This document shows, in pieces, positions 26,412-35,007 of a DNA stretch of 64,000 bases. The stretch is from NCBI GenBank assembly GCA_018828125.1, contig JAHJWB010000015.1, forward strand, positions 62,001 through 126,000, in the 5' to 3' direction. How positions within the stretch are numbered: position 1 is the first letter of the stretch; each line of letters starts with the position of its first letter. A model generated the notes under the pieces. The model saw nothing but the letters and a program-made list of their open reading frames with translations, ran no database searches and was not told the origin of the DNA. Origin of the DNA: Gammaproteobacteria bacterium (GTDB lineage Bacteria; Pseudomonadota; Gammaproteobacteria; Burkholderiales; Burkholderiaceae_C). Made by a program: the position numbers and the translations under genes.

Positions 26412-27569
26412 TCAGCCCAACGTGCGTGTGCGCGCCAGCCCTTGCATGAAAGCCTCGCAGCGCGCCAACTGGTCAAGGCTCACGTATTCGTCCGGCTGGT
26501 GGGCCTGCTGGATGCTGCCGGGGCCGCACACCACGGTCGAAATGCCTGCGTTCTTGAACAAGCCCGCCTCGGTGCCAAACGCCACGAGCGTGGTGCCCGC
26601 CTCACCGCTCAGCTCTTGTGCCAGGCGTGTCACGGGGTCGTCCTTGCTCCCCAGAAAACTCGGGATCTCGCAGATGGTTTCAAAGCCGAAACCTGCCGCC
26701 GGCGCTACCGCCTTCATGCGGGGCTCCAGCGACTGCGCATAGGCCACCACCTCGGCCTGCATCTGCGCGGCGTTGGCCGTGGGCAAATCGCGAAACTCGT
26801 AGCGGAACTCGGCGTCGCGCGGCACCACGTTGTCGGCAATGCCGCCATGGAACTGCCCCACGCTGGTGGTGGAAAACGGCACGTCAAAGCCCTCGAACCG
26901 GGGCTCGTTCTTCTCGAACCCTTCGCCCATGTCGCGCAGCCGACCCACCACGCGCGCCGCCATCTCGATGGCGTTGACCGAGTGCGGGGTGAGAGACGAA
27001 TGCGCCTCCTTGCCGCGCACGCAGCACTTGTAGCGGTACACGCCCTTGTGCGCGATGGCCGGCACCATGCTGGTGGGTTCGCCCACGATGCAGGCCAACG
27101 GCTTGATGCCTTCGTCGCGCAGGTCGGCAATCAGCTCTTTCACACCAAAACAGCCGATCTCTTCCTCATAGCTGAACGCGAAGTGCAACGCAAAGGGCGC
27201 GTCGCTGTTCAAAAACTGCTCGGCGTGCGACACAGCAATGCCGATGAAGGCCTTCATGTCCGCACTGCCGCGGCCATACAGGTTGCCATCTTTAACCAGC
27301 GCGCTCAAAGGGTCCATGGTCCAGTCCTGTCCGTCCCACGGCACCGTGTCGGTGTGGCCCGACAGGATCACGCCGGCGGGCTTTCCCTCGCCCAGCGTGG
27401 CAAACAGGTTGGCCTTGGTTTTTTCCGCGTTGTAGGTCAGGCGGCTTTTGACGCCCAGCTTCGCCAGGATGTCGCGGATGAAGTGAATCAGCTCCAGGTT
27501 GGAGTTGTGGCTGACGGTGTTCATGCGCACCAGGGCTTGCGCAAGTTCGAGGGCGTAGGGTGAAATCAT
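26412..27569 (-). CDS. argE: Acetylornithine deacetylase, M20 family
   Basis: 385 residues. Zinc-site and catalytic motifs of M20 peptidases are in order: SGHTDTVPWDG (H72, D74), GRGSADMKAF (D104), FSYEEEIGCFG (E135-E137), VGEPTSM and the late GPGSIQQAHQPDEY. The latter is the ArgE-type AHQPDE block that carries the final zinc histidine. It hydrolyses N-acetylornithine to ornithine and acetate in the cytosol. Many beta-proteobacteria use ArgJ instead for this step, so here it may serve degradation. It is divergent from the aminoacylase gene. Confidence 0.88.
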   Translation of the reverse strand: MISPYALELAQALVRMNTVSHNSNLELIHFIRDILAKLGVKSRLTYNAEKTKANLFATLGEGKPAGVILSGHTDTVPWDGQDWTMDPLSALVKDGNLYGRGSADMKAFIGIAVSHAEQFLNSDAPFALHFAFSYEEEIGCFGVKELIADLRDEGIKPLACIVGEPTSMVPAIAHKGVYRYKCCVRGKEAHSSLTPHSVNAIEMAARVVGRLRDMGEGFEKNEPRFEGFDVPFSTTSVGQFHGGIADNVVPRDAEFRYEFRDLPTANAAQMQAEVVAYAQSLEPRMKAVAPAAGFGFETICEIPSFLGSKDDPVTRLAQELSGEAGTTLVAFGTEAGLFKNAGISTVVCGPGSIQQAHQPDEYVSLDQLARCEAFMQGLARTRTLG

Positions 27570-27647
27570 GAAGCGGTGTGATGAATAACCCGTGCTGACA
27601 CGAGGGGCGGAGTCGGGCTAGACTGTGAGATCGTAAGGATACATATC

Positions 27648-28859
27648 ATGAACGTTATTGATTCCATCGTCACCCAGGCCGCCAGTATTGCAGCGGTGCG
27701 CCGGGACATTCACGCCCACCCAGAGCTATGTTTCGAAGAGGTGCGCACTGCCGACGTGGTCGCCCAAAAGCTCACCGAATGGGGCATTCCCATCCACCGC
27801 GGCCTGGGCAAGACGGGCGTGGTGGGCATCGTCAAGGGCCGTGACGGTGGCGCCAGCGGCCGCGCCATTGGCCTGCGGGCCGACATGGACGCACTGCCCA
27901 TGCAGGAGTTCAACACCTTCGCCCACGCCAGCGTGCACAAGGGCAAGATGCACGCCTGCGGCCACGACGGCCACGTGGCGATGCTGCTGGCGGCGGCGCA
28001 GCACTTTGCCAAACACCGCAACTTTGATGGCACCGTGTACCTGATCTTCCAGCCTGCCGAAGAGGGCGGCGGCGGTGCACGCGTGATGATCGAAGACGGC
28101 CTTTTTGAACAGTTCCCTATGCAGGCGGTGTATGGCATGCACAACTGGCCCGGCATGCCCGTGGGCACGTTTGCCGTCAGCCCCGGCCCGGTGATGGCGT
28201 CCACCAGCGAGTTCAAGATCACCCTGCGCGGCAAGGGCGGCCACGCGGCGCTGCCCCACACCGGCATCGACCCGGTGCCGATTGCCTGCCAGATGGTGCA
28301 GACCTTCCAGACCATCATCAGCCGCAACAAGAAACCGGTGGATGCTGGGGTGATCTCGGTCACCATGATCCACGCGGGCGAGGCCACCAACGTGGTGCCC
28401 GACAGTGTCGAGCTGCAGGGTACGGTGCGCACCTTCACCGTGGAGGTGCTGGACCTGATTGAGAAGCGCATGCGGCAGATTGCGGAGCACACCTGCGCCG
28501 CACACGACGCGACCTGCGAGTTCGAGTTTGTGCGCAACTACCCGCCCACCATCAACTCCCCTGCAGAGGCTGAGTTCGCGCGCAAGGTCATGACGACCAT
28601 CGTGGGCGAAGAGCGCGTGCTGGCCCAGGAACCCACCATGGGCGCGGAAGACTTTGCGTACATGCTGCAGGCCAAGCCCGGTGCGTACTGCTTTATCGCC
28701 AATGGCGACGGGGCCCACCGCGAGATGGGCCATGGCGGCGGCCCCTGCATGTTGCACAACCCCAGCTACGACTTCAATGACGACCTGATTCCGCTGGGCG
28801 CAACGTACTGGGTCAAGCTGGCCGAGGAGTGGCTGGCACAGCCCGCCGCGTCGGCCTGA
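27648..28859 (+). CDS. M20 aminoacylase / hippurate-hydrolase-like amidohydrolase
   Basis: 403 residues, start preceded by AAGGA. It follows the M20D layout: HAHPELCFEEV (residues 22-32), RADMDALPMQE (77-87), MHACGHDGHVAM with C104 and H106, and FQPAEEGGGGA (E138/E139). Family members cleave N-acyl amino acids or hippurate to the free amino acid and carboxylic acid. It is divergent from argE across 78 bases and is followed by a strong terminator. With the upstream binding proteins it suggests a catabolic route for acylated amino acids. Confidence 0.88.
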   Translation: MNVIDSIVTQAASIAAVRRDIHAHPELCFEEVRTADVVAQKLTEWGIPIHRGLGKTGVVGIVKGRDGGASGRAIGLRADMDALPMQEFNTFAHASVHKGKMHACGHDGHVAMLLAAAQHFAKHRNFDGTVYLIFQPAEEGGGGARVMIEDGLFEQFPMQAVYGMHNWPGMPVGTFAVSPGPVMASTSEFKITLRGKGGHAALPHTGIDPVPIACQMVQTFQTIISRNKKPVDAGVISVTMIHAGEATNVVPDSVELQGTVRTFTVEVLDLIEKRMRQIAEHTCAAHDATCEFEFVRNYPPTINSPAEAEFARKVMTTIVGEERVLAQEPTMGAEDFAYMLQAKPGAYCFIANGDGAHREMGHGGGPCMLHNPSYDFNDDLIPLGATYWVKLAEEWLAQPAASA

Positions 28860-28879
28860 CGCTTTTTGCCTCGACTCAT

Positions 28880-28917
28880 CCCGGGCGCCCTTCGCGCGCG
28901 CCCGGGTTTTCTTTTTT
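28880..28917 (+). terminator. Rho-independent terminator after the aminoacylase gene
   Basis: Stem CCCGGGCGC (28880-28888) with GCGCCCGGG (28898-28906), loop CCTTCGCGC, then TTTTCTTTTTT. Starts 21 bases past the aminoacylase stop. Confidence 0.9.
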
Positions 28918-28949
28918 CCTCTCTCCCTCTTTTGTGAAAGCCCACGCCC

Positions 28950-30047
28950 ATGACCGGAATCGTCGACGCCTTCTCGCCTACCTACGCCCAGGCCCGCAAG
29001 AAGTTTCTGGAGGCCGCGGCCGCAGCAGGCCTGCCGATTGAATCGCACGCCCACCCGCTCAAGGGCCGTGATGGCGAAGACCTGGCCATGGACGTGGTGC
29101 GGGACGGCCCTGCGGATGCCGACAAGCTGCTCATTGTGAGCAGCGCCTGTCATGGGGTTGAAGGCTATTGCGGCAGTGGCGTGCAGGTGTTTGCGCTGCA
29201 CGACGCTGAGTGGCGCGCCAAGGCACACGCCGCGGGCGTGGCCACCCTGTACATCCATGCGCTCAACCCCTACGGTTTCTCGCATGTGCGCCGCTTCACC
29301 CACGAAAACGTGGACCTGAACCGCAACTTCCAGGACTTTTCGAAACCCCTGCCGGTAAACGAGGCCTACCGCGAAGTGCACCCACTGTTGCTGCCGGAGC
29401 AATGGCCTCCGTCGGCAGACAACCAGGCCGCCGTGCAGCAGTACATCGCGACCAAGGGCGAGGCCGCGTGGCAGGCCGCCATCTCGCAGGGCCAGCACGA
29501 GTTTGCAGACGGCATCTTTTTTGGCGGCACCGAACCCACCTGGAGCAACCTCACGCTGCGCGCCGTGCTGCGCCAACACGGCGCCAGCGCCCGCAGCATT
29601 GCGTGGATCGACTTGCACACGGGCTTGGGCCCCAGCGGCCACGGCGAGCGCATCTATGCGGGAGAGGACGACGCGGTGTCCATCGCCCGCGCCCGCAAGT
29701 GGTGGGATGGCGGTGGAGCTACGCCCGTCACGTCGATCTATGACGGATCGTCCACTTCTGCGTTTCTCACGGGCCTGATGTGGGGCGCCATCTACGATGA
29801 ATGCCCGCATGCCGAGACCACCGGCATCGCGATGGAATACGGCACGGTGCCCGTACTGGACGTGATGAACGCCGTCCGCGCCGAGCAATGGCTCAATCTG
29901 CACCCCGATACCCCCGCCGACAAAGCCGCGCAGATCAAGGCGCAGATGCTGGCCGCGTTCTACACGGACACCGATGCGTGGAAGGGCCAGATCGTGAGCC
30001 AGGCGCGGCAGTCGATGTTCCAGGCCGTGGACGGGTTGGCTGCGTAA
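28950..30047 (+). CDS. M14-type metallopeptidase-like protein (DUF2817)
   Basis: 365 residues without a signal peptide. Zinc-carboxypeptidase marks are SSACHGVEGYCGSG (H68, E71), VDLNRNFQDF (about residues 121-130), IDLHTGLGPSGHGER (H223) and the late AMEYGT, whose glutamate would be the general base. DUF2817 proteins are cytosolic and lack a known substrate. A carboxypeptidase or amidohydrolase role is inferred. It stands alone after the terminator at 28880, and a repeat A copy follows its stop codon. Confidence 0.82.
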   Translation: MTGIVDAFSPTYAQARKKFLEAAAAAGLPIESHAHPLKGRDGEDLAMDVVRDGPADADKLLIVSSACHGVEGYCGSGVQVFALHDAEWRAKAHAAGVATLYIHALNPYGFSHVRRFTHENVDLNRNFQDFSKPLPVNEAYREVHPLLLPEQWPPSADNQAAVQQYIATKGEAAWQAAISQGQHEFADGIFFGGTEPTWSNLTLRAVLRQHGASARSIAWIDLHTGLGPSGHGERIYAGEDDAVSIARARKWWDGGGATPVTSIYDGSSTSAFLTGLMWGAIYDECPHAETTGIAMEYGTVPVLDVMNAVRAEQWLNLHPDTPADKAAQIKAQMLAAFYTDTDAWKGQIVSQARQSMFQAVDGLAA

Positions 30048-30056
30048 AGTTTGAAT

Positions 30057-30107
30057 GAAAATGGCCGCTGGCGCTTATTGGATAAGCGCTGGTAGCTATC
30101 GAATGAC
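30057..30107 (+). repeat. Dispersed palindromic repeat, family A copy 5
   Basis: AAAATGGCCGCTGGCGCTTA, TTGGAT, AAGCGCTGGTAGCTATCG. It lies ten bases after the M14-like gene and before the convergent DUF1348 gene. The palindrome is AGCGCTT-type with one arm substitution. Confidence 0.85.
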
Positions 30108-30160
30108 TGGTGCACCCTCACGGAGCGTGCCCTTTGGCGACTACATTCGACCTGAGGGTT

Positions 30161-30628
30161 TCACAGCCCCAGGTCGCTCAGCCCCGGATGGTCGTCCGGC
30201 CGGCGCCCCAGCGGCCAGAAGAAGAGCCGGTCCGCCGCCTGGATGGGACGGTCGTTGATGCTGGCGTGGCGCACGGCCATCAGGCCCGCATCATTGAACT
30301 CCCAGTTCTCGTTGCCGTAGCTTCGGTACCAGTTGCCCGCATCGTCATGCCATTCGTAGGCAAACCGCACGGCAATGCGGTGGCTGCCGAACGCCCAGAT
30401 TTCCTTGATGAGGCGGTAGTCCAGCTCGCGCGCCCACTTGCGTTCCAGAAACTGCTGCGCTGCAGCGCGCCCTACCGGAAACTCCGCGCGGTTGCGCCAG
30501 CGGGTGTCCTCGGTGTAGGCCATGGCCACGCGGGCCGGGTCGCGCGAGTTCCAGCCGTCTTCGGCGAGGCGGACTTTCTGGATGGCGGTCTCCAGGGTGA
30601 AGGGGGGAAGGGGCGGGCGGGATTCCAT
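30161..30628 (-). CDS. DUF1348 / NTF2-like protein
   Basis: 155 residues rich in aromatic side chains. The NTF2-like cone is suggested by [47 protein letters not shown] and [13 protein letters not shown]1348 proteins are small cytosolic proteins of unknown activity, often under TetR control. That fits here: the divergent neighbour is a TetR gene and palindromic operator sites lie between them. Confidence 0.88.
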   Translation of the reverse strand: MESRPPLPPFTLETAIQKVRLAEDGWNSRDPARVAMAYTEDTRWRNRAEFPVGRAAAQQFLERKWARELDYRLIKEIWAFGSHRIAVRFAYEWHDDAGNWYRSYGNENWEFNDAGLMAVRHASINDRPIQAADRLFFWPLGRRPDDHPGLSDLGL

Positions 30629-30668
30629 GGAAAGGTCCTCGGAGTGGTGGTTCAGATGGGAGGGTTGG

Positions 30669-30688
30669 TGTAGACAGATCTGTCTACG
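30669..30688. promoter_or_regulatory. TetR operator 1 (DUF1348 side)
   Basis: TGTAGACAGATCTGTCTACG: a perfect 18-bp palindrome GTAGACAGATCTGTCTAC at 30670-30687. It lies 41 bases upstream of the DUF1348 start, where it would block its promoter. Confidence 0.85.
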
Positions 30689-30705
30689 TCGGCATCATAA
30701 ATGCA

Positions 30706-30725
30706 TGTAGACAGAGTTGTCTACA
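30706..30725. promoter_or_regulatory. TetR operator 2 (tetR side)
   Basis: TGTAGACAGAGTTGTCTACA has the same 8-bp arms TGTAGACA/TGTCTACA as operator 1, centred 37 bases away. It ends 7 bases before the tetR ATG, covering the leader and ribosome-binding region, which points to direct autorepression. Confidence 0.85.
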
Positions 30726-30732
30726 ATGGCCC

Positions 30733-31338
30733 ATGACTTCTGCGTCAGAGCCCTCCAACTGGAAAGACCAGCCCGCCCGCGACCGCCTGCTGCACACTGC
30801 ACACGCGCTGTTCTACCGCGACGGTATTCGCGCCACCGGCATTGACCGCGTCATCGCCGAGTCGGGAGTGACCAAGGTCACGTTCTACCGGCATTTCCCC
30901 AGCAAGAACGATCTGGTGTGTGCGTACTTGGAGTACCGGCACACGCGCTGGATCGCGTGGTTTGCTGCCGCCTTGCAGCGCCATGGTGGTGCCCATGAAG
31001 ACGCGGCCCGCCGTCTGGCTGCGTTGCCCCTTGCGCTGGCCGAATGGCTGGGCCGGGACGACTTCCGAGGCTGTGCCTTCATCAACGGGGTGAGCGAACT
31101 GGGCGGCACGGTGCCCGAGGTGGTCGAGGTTGCGCAGCGACACAAGCGTGATGTGACGCAGCTTCTGGCCGCCTTGTTGCCCGGAGCCCCTGAGCCTGAA
31201 CGCGCGCAGGACGCTCAGGCGCTGACGCTGGTGGTGGAAGGCGCCATCGTGCGGGTGCAGATGGGCGAACCTGTGAGCGAGGTGCTGGCCAGTGTGTCGC
31301 GGCTGCTGCAGGGGATGGCGGCAGTCCAGAGCGCTTGA
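30733..31338 (+). CDS. TetR/AcrR-family transcriptional regulator
   Basis: 201 residues. The HTH (about 14-60) reads RLLHTAHALFYRDGIRATGI and SGVTKVTFYRHFPSKNDLV, the typical TetR recognition helix. The ligand-binding domain has RGCAF-like GCAFINGVSELG at about residue 115. It has almost no leader, because operator 2 ends 7 bases before the ATG. It should repress itself and the divergent DUF1348 gene. The ligand is unknown. Confidence 0.92.
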   Translation: MTSASEPSNWKDQPARDRLLHTAHALFYRDGIRATGIDRVIAESGVTKVTFYRHFPSKNDLVCAYLEYRHTRWIAWFAAALQRHGGAHEDAARRLAALPLALAEWLGRDDFRGCAFINGVSELGGTVPEVVEVAQRHKRDVTQLLAALLPGAPEPERAQDAQALTLVVEGAIVRVQMGEPVSEVLASVSRLLQGMAAVQSA

Positions 31339-31363
31339 GTCTTGAGCGCTCGCGGCGGAGTGG

Positions 31364-31948
31364 TCACGGCTTCAGCCGGGCTCCCTGCGTAGCGCCATGG
31401 CCGGTGCTCTGGTCATATCGTTTTTCTCGCTCCACGTAGTCCCGCAGCACGCTGTGACCCAGTGCGTTGGCGCGGCGTTCCAGGGTGGCGCATTCGGCCT
31501 CGGCAGGCAGTTGGGCGATGCCCTGGTCCACGGCGCGTGCTGCGTCACGGCCGAACTGCACATGCCCGTGTTCGTGCTCTGACAGCGCGGGCAGGTACCG
31601 GTCAAATTCCGCCCGCTGGCGGGCCGTGGCGCGCTGCAGGTCGGGCAATTGCAGCTCCACCCGCAGCCGGGTGGTGACCTCGGTGATGGTGCAGCGGCCA
31701 GAGGCCTCGCGCCACCAGCGAAACGTCCAGCGCACGTTCCAGCGCGTGTAGCCATGAAAACGCCGTCCATCCACCGTGATGGGCGTGGCCGCGTTGATCG
31801 CCTGTCGCAGCGATTCGTCTGGCTGCGCGCGCACCGTGTACGGCTGGTGAATGAACTCCTCAGTCACCACCGCGCCCGTCGGCGTACCTGTCGACACCAG
31901 CACCGCCGCCATCAGGGGCACGGCGAACGGGTGGCGGCGCCCCATCAA
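31364..31948 (-). CDS. DUF922 secreted zincin-like protein
   Basis: 194 residues with an N-terminal signal-like segment (PFAVPLMAAVLVSTGTPTGA). HEHGH at residues 125-129 satisfies the HExxH zinc-protease signature (H125, E126, H129). The preceding TRWNVRWTFRWW and RLRVELQLP strands fit DUF922, a family of putative exported Zn proteases. Its ATG overlaps the stop codon of the upstream WS/DGAT gene by 4 bases, so translation is coupled. Why a putative protease is tied to an acyltransferase is unclear. Confidence 0.8.
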   Translation of the reverse strand: MMGRRHPFAVPLMAAVLVSTGTPTGAVVTEEFIHQPYTVRAQPDESLRQAINAATPITVDGRRFHGYTRWNVRWTFRWWREASGRCTITEVTTRLRVELQLPDLQRATARQRAEFDRYLPALSEHEHGHVQFGRDAARAVDQGIAQLPAEAECATLERRANALGHSVLRDYVEREKRYDQSTGHGATQGARLKP

Positions 31949-33582
31949 TCGCCCCAGGGCAGCATCAGCGTGAGCAGTGAAAGCTGGTCAAACTCGGGCG
32001 CAAAGGCGTCGATGATTTGCTGCGGCTCGGGACACAGGGTGGTATCGGTGATCACGCCAAACTGCACGCCGCCGCCGTAGCTCAGGATGGAGACCCCCAG
32101 TCCAATGTCGCCCGACTGCGGCACCCAGAACATGCACTGGGTGACGCGCGAGCCGCACAGCGTGAGCTGCTCCTTGGGGCCGGGCACGTTGGTCATCACG
32201 GCCGTGGTTTTGCGGCCGAACAGGTTGAGCAATGCGTCCTGCGCGGGCTTGATCATCAGGCCCGCCACGGCCAGCATCGCAAACGCCAGGATGGGCTGCG
32301 TGCTGCCCTTGAGCGCGTTCATACGCTTGCGCACCTCGTACACGCGCTCGACGGGGTTGGCCATACCAATGGGCAGCACCAGCGGCACCAAGCCAAAGCG
32401 GTTGCCCAGCTTCCACGCCTCTTCCATCGGGCGCAAATTGACCGGGATCATGGCGCGGATTTCCTGGCCGGAGGGGTCGTCGCCCTGGCTGCGCAGGTAG
32501 CCGCCGATGGCGCCCGCCACGCATGACAACAGTACGTCGTTGATCGAACAGTTGAGCGCCTTGCCAATGGCCTTGACTTCTTCCAGGGGGATGGGTGGGC
32601 ACCAGGCCACGCGCTTGGCGCTACCCGGCTGGCCCTTCAGCCGTGTGGGGGAGTCGTCGGGCATGAGTGCCAGCGCTGCGGCATCGCTCATCAGCTGGTA
32701 GGCCACCCGCGCCATGTCCATGGTGCCAGCCAGCCCATGGTGCATGATTTTCTCGGGGTCGCTCAGCATCTTGAACGACTTGGCGGCGCCGTCACCGGCC
32801 AGATCCAGCGCCTTCACGGTCATATCGGTAAAGGGCTTGATAAGCGCGTCCGCGATCCAGTCCTCGGTCGTCGCGGCGCCGTCCTTGTCTGCGCGGGGTT
32901 TGCGTTTGGGCGGCTCCAAGCCTCCGTCCACCAGCGACATCGTCACCGAGATCAGCGCAATGCCGTCGGCAATGCAGTGGTGGATGCGCACGATGAGGGC
33001 GCTGCCGGGTTGACCGTCATCGCCCACAAAATCTTCGATCAGGTGCATCTGCCACAGCGGGCGGCGCGTATCCAGCGGCCGCATGGCCAGTTCGCCCACG
33101 CGGTCTTGCAGGGCGCGCTGCATGCTGTGGCCCGCTCTCCGGGGCAGTTTCTCGCGCAGCACATGCGCGGCAATGTCAAAGTTGCGGTCCTCCACCCAGG
33201 TGGCACCCGCTGCATCTTCCACCACACGCTGGCGAAAGCGCGGGTACTGCAGCAGGCGCTGCTGCACGCGTTCACACAGGGCGTCCCAGGTGATACCGGG
33301 CGAGAGTGTCCACACGCCATTGATCATCATGAGGTTGCTGCGCGAGTCCATGCGCAGCCAGGCCGTGTCGACCTTGCTCATGCGTTCGCCCGACAGGCCC
33401 AGCATGCCGGTGGCGGCGCGGCGCATGTTTTTCTGCACCACCGTGGCGGCGTTGCGGGCGGCGGGGGGGAGAGCCTGGGCGGCGCGGCGCGCCACATCGG
33501 GCGCCTGCGTTCGCACCTTGCGCAAGGTGGGGGCGGCGCCTTGGGCGGCGGAGGCAGGGGGGGAAGAGATGCGGGTCACCAT
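31945..33582 (-). CDS. Wax ester synthase / diacylglycerol acyltransferase (WS/DGAT)
   Basis: 545 residues from ATG 33582 (MVTRISSPPASAAQG). The catalytic HHxxxDG motif is HHCIADG at residues 201-207. Other family blocks are RPLWQMHLIEDF, NCSINDVLLSCVAGAIGGYL, PVNLRPM and TNVPGPKEQLTLCGSR. An Ala/Pro/Arg-rich N-terminal extension of about 60 residues precedes the fold. It esterifies acyl-CoA with fatty alcohols or diacylglycerol for storage lipid. It is divergent from the acyl-CoA-binding protein gene, a natural substrate carrier. Upstream in-frame starts add an unrelated tail. Confidence 0.9.
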   Translation of the reverse strand: MVTRISSPPASAAQGAAPTLRKVRTQAPDVARRAAQALPPAARNAATVVQKNMRRAATGMLGLSGERMSKVDTAWLRMDSRSNLMMINGVWTLSPGITWDALCERVQQRLLQYPRFRQRVVEDAAGATWVEDRNFDIAAHVLREKLPRRAGHSMQRALQDRVGELAMRPLDTRRPLWQMHLIEDFVGDDGQPGSALIVRIHHCIADGIALISVTMSLVDGGLEPPKRKPRADKDGAATTEDWIADALIKPFTDMTVKALDLAGDGAAKSFKMLSDPEKIMHHGLAGTMDMARVAYQLMSDAAALALMPDDSPTRLKGQPGSAKRVAWCPPIPLEEVKAIGKALNCSINDVLLSCVAGAIGGYLRSQGDDPSGQEIRAMIPVNLRPMEEAWKLGNRFGLVPLVLPIGMANPVERVYEVRKRMNALKGSTQPILAFAMLAVAGLMIKPAQDALLNLFGRKTTAVMTNVPGPKEQLTLCGSRVTQCMFWVPQSGDIGLGVSILSYGGGVQFGVITDTTLCPEPQQIIDAFAPEFDQLSLLTLMLPWGD

Positions 33583-33731
33583 CAGATGTACACCTGTTGT
33601 GGTTGTTTTTGGGGGCTTGCCTCTATGGATGGCGCCAGTTGCCATGGCGCGCAGCCCGTAAGATACAACGCAGCAATCCTTTGCCGACACCGTTCTTTCC
33701 CTCCCCCCTACCACCCCTGGAGCACACAAAC

Positions 33732-33986
33732 ATGGCCGATCTCAACGCCACCTTCGAAGCCGCCGTGGCCAATTCCAAGAACCTGAGCGAGCGCCCCGAC
33801 AACGCCACGCTGCTCAAGATCTACGCACTGTACAAGCAGGCCACCGCGGGCGACAACACCGAAAAGAAGCCCAGCTTCTCCGACATGGTGGGCCGTGCCA
33901 AGTGGGACGCGTGGGAAAAGCTCAAGGGCACGGGCGCTGACGAGGCCAAGCAACAGTATGTGGACCTGATCACCTCGCTGAGCTGA
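33732..33986 (+). CDS. Acyl-CoA-binding protein
   Basis: 84 residues from ATG 33732 (MADLNATFEAAVANSKNL). The ACBP signature is present: LLKIYALYKQATAGDN, then GRAKWDAWEKLKGTGADEAK, giving the four-helix bundle that binds medium- and long-chain acyl-CoA in the cytosol. CCTGGAGCAC lies just upstream. It is divergent from the WS/DGAT gene by 149 bases and followed by a bidirectional terminator. It likely buffers acyl-CoA for storage-lipid synthesis or beta-oxidation. Confidence 0.95.
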   Translation: MADLNATFEAAVANSKNLSERPDNATLLKIYALYKQATAGDNTEKKPSFSDMVGRAKWDAWEKLKGTGADEAKQQYVDLITSLS

Positions 33987-34000
33987 TACGGCGGTACCTC

Positions 34001-34038
34001 CCAAAGAAAAAGGCGACCCCGGTCGCCTTTTTCTTTGG
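34001..34038. terminator. Bidirectional rho-independent terminator
   Basis: CCAAAGAAAAAGGCGACC and GGTCGCCTTTTTCTTTGG form an 18-bp perfect stem with a CC loop. A-rich and T-rich flanks serve both the acyl-CoA-binding gene and the convergent lyase gene. Confidence 0.95.
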
Positions 34039-34051
34039 AGAGAAGGGTTGT

Positions 34052-35002
34052 CTAGCGCTGAACCCACCCCTTGGGCAGCCCCGCCTCCGGCGTCATGCCG
34101 TAAACCGGCTCGCCCGGCAACCCCGCCTGCAGCGGCGCGCGTGCGGCCATCAGGCGCTCCAGGTCCACCCCCGTGGCAATGCCCATGGCTTCGAACATGA
34201 ACACCAGGTCTTCGGTCACCACATTGCCCGACGCGCCCGGAGCATAAGGGCAACCGCCCAGCCCGCCCAGCGACGCATCAAAGGTGCGCACCCCCACGTC
34301 GTAGGCTGCCAGACAGTTGGCCAGGCCCAGGCCCCGGGTGTTGTGCATGTGCGCCGCACCGGCCTTGTCGCCCAGCTCGGCATGCAGGCGCGTGAACAGG
34401 CGGCGCACCTGCGCCGGGTTGGCCATGCCGGTGGTGTCGGACAGACCCACCTCGTCGGCGCCCGCCTCGGCACACAGGCCAGCCAGCCAGATCACATCGT
34501 CCTCGGGCACCACGCCCTGCAGGGTGCAGCCAAAGGCGGTGGACAGGCCCACCTCCACCAGCATGCCGGGCGCCTGCGCATCGCGCAGTTGTGCCACGGC
34601 ACGCACCTCTTCAACCATGGCCTCGCGCGTCTTGCGCACATTGGCCAGCGAATGGGCGGCGCTGGCCGACACCGGCAGCGTGACCTTGTGCACCCCGGCC
34701 GCCAGCGCGACTTCCGCGCCGCGCAGGTTGGGTGCCAGGGCCATCACGGTAACGCCCGCGTGGGTGAGTGCATGGCGCACGACCTCGGCCACGTCGGCCA
34801 TCTGGGGCAACAGGCGCGCGGGCACAAACGAGCCCACCTCGATCTCGCGCAAGCCCGCAGCCACCAGCGCGTCAATCCACAAGAGCTTGTGGGCGGTGGG
34901 CATGGTGGCCTTGACCGACTGCAGTCCGTCGCGCGGGCCGACTTCGCTGATCAGCACGGCGTTGAGCGGCCTGTGGCCGTGGCTTGCGGGCAAGGCGTTC
35001 AT
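34052..35002 (-). CDS. mvaB: Hydroxymethylglutaryl-CoA lyase
   Basis: 316 residues from ATG 35002 (MNALPASHGHRPLNA). HMGL-like TIM barrel: ISEVGPRDGLQ (residues about 17-28), VGLSDTTGMANPAQV, AHMHNTRGLGLANCL with metal-binding histidines, and the active-site loop GGLGGCPYAPGASGNV, whose cysteine is the catalytic-loop residue of HMG-CoA lyases. It cleaves 3-hydroxy-3-methylglutaryl-CoA to acetoacetate and acetyl-CoA, the last step of leucine breakdown. It starts 5 bases after the nitroreductase stop, so the two are co-transcribed. Confidence 0.9.
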   Translation of the reverse strand: MNALPASHGHRPLNAVLISEVGPRDGLQSVKATMPTAHKLLWIDALVAAGLREIEVGSFVPARLLPQMADVAEVVRHALTHAGVTVMALAPNLRGAEVALAAGVHKVTLPVSASAAHSLANVRKTREAMVEEVRAVAQLRDAQAPGMLVEVGLSTAFGCTLQGVVPEDDVIWLAGLCAEAGADEVGLSDTTGMANPAQVRRLFTRLHAELGDKAGAAHMHNTRGLGLANCLAAYDVGVRTFDASLGGLGGCPYAPGASGNVVTEDLVFMFEAMGIATGVDLERLMAARAPLQAGLPGEPVYGMTPEAGLPKGWVQR

Positions 35003-35007
35003 GGCTG

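Noticed and set aside
27726-29903. A 725-codon open frame on the minus strand
   Set aside because: It lies antisense to the M20 aminoacylase and M14-like genes, crosses their terminator, and its translation is His/Arg/Gly rich without family motifs. It is an artefact of high GC.
30669-30725. The two palindromes as mobile-element ends
   Set aside because: They are identical in arms, lie over two divergent promoters next to a TetR gene, and enclose no gene, so operators are the simpler reading.
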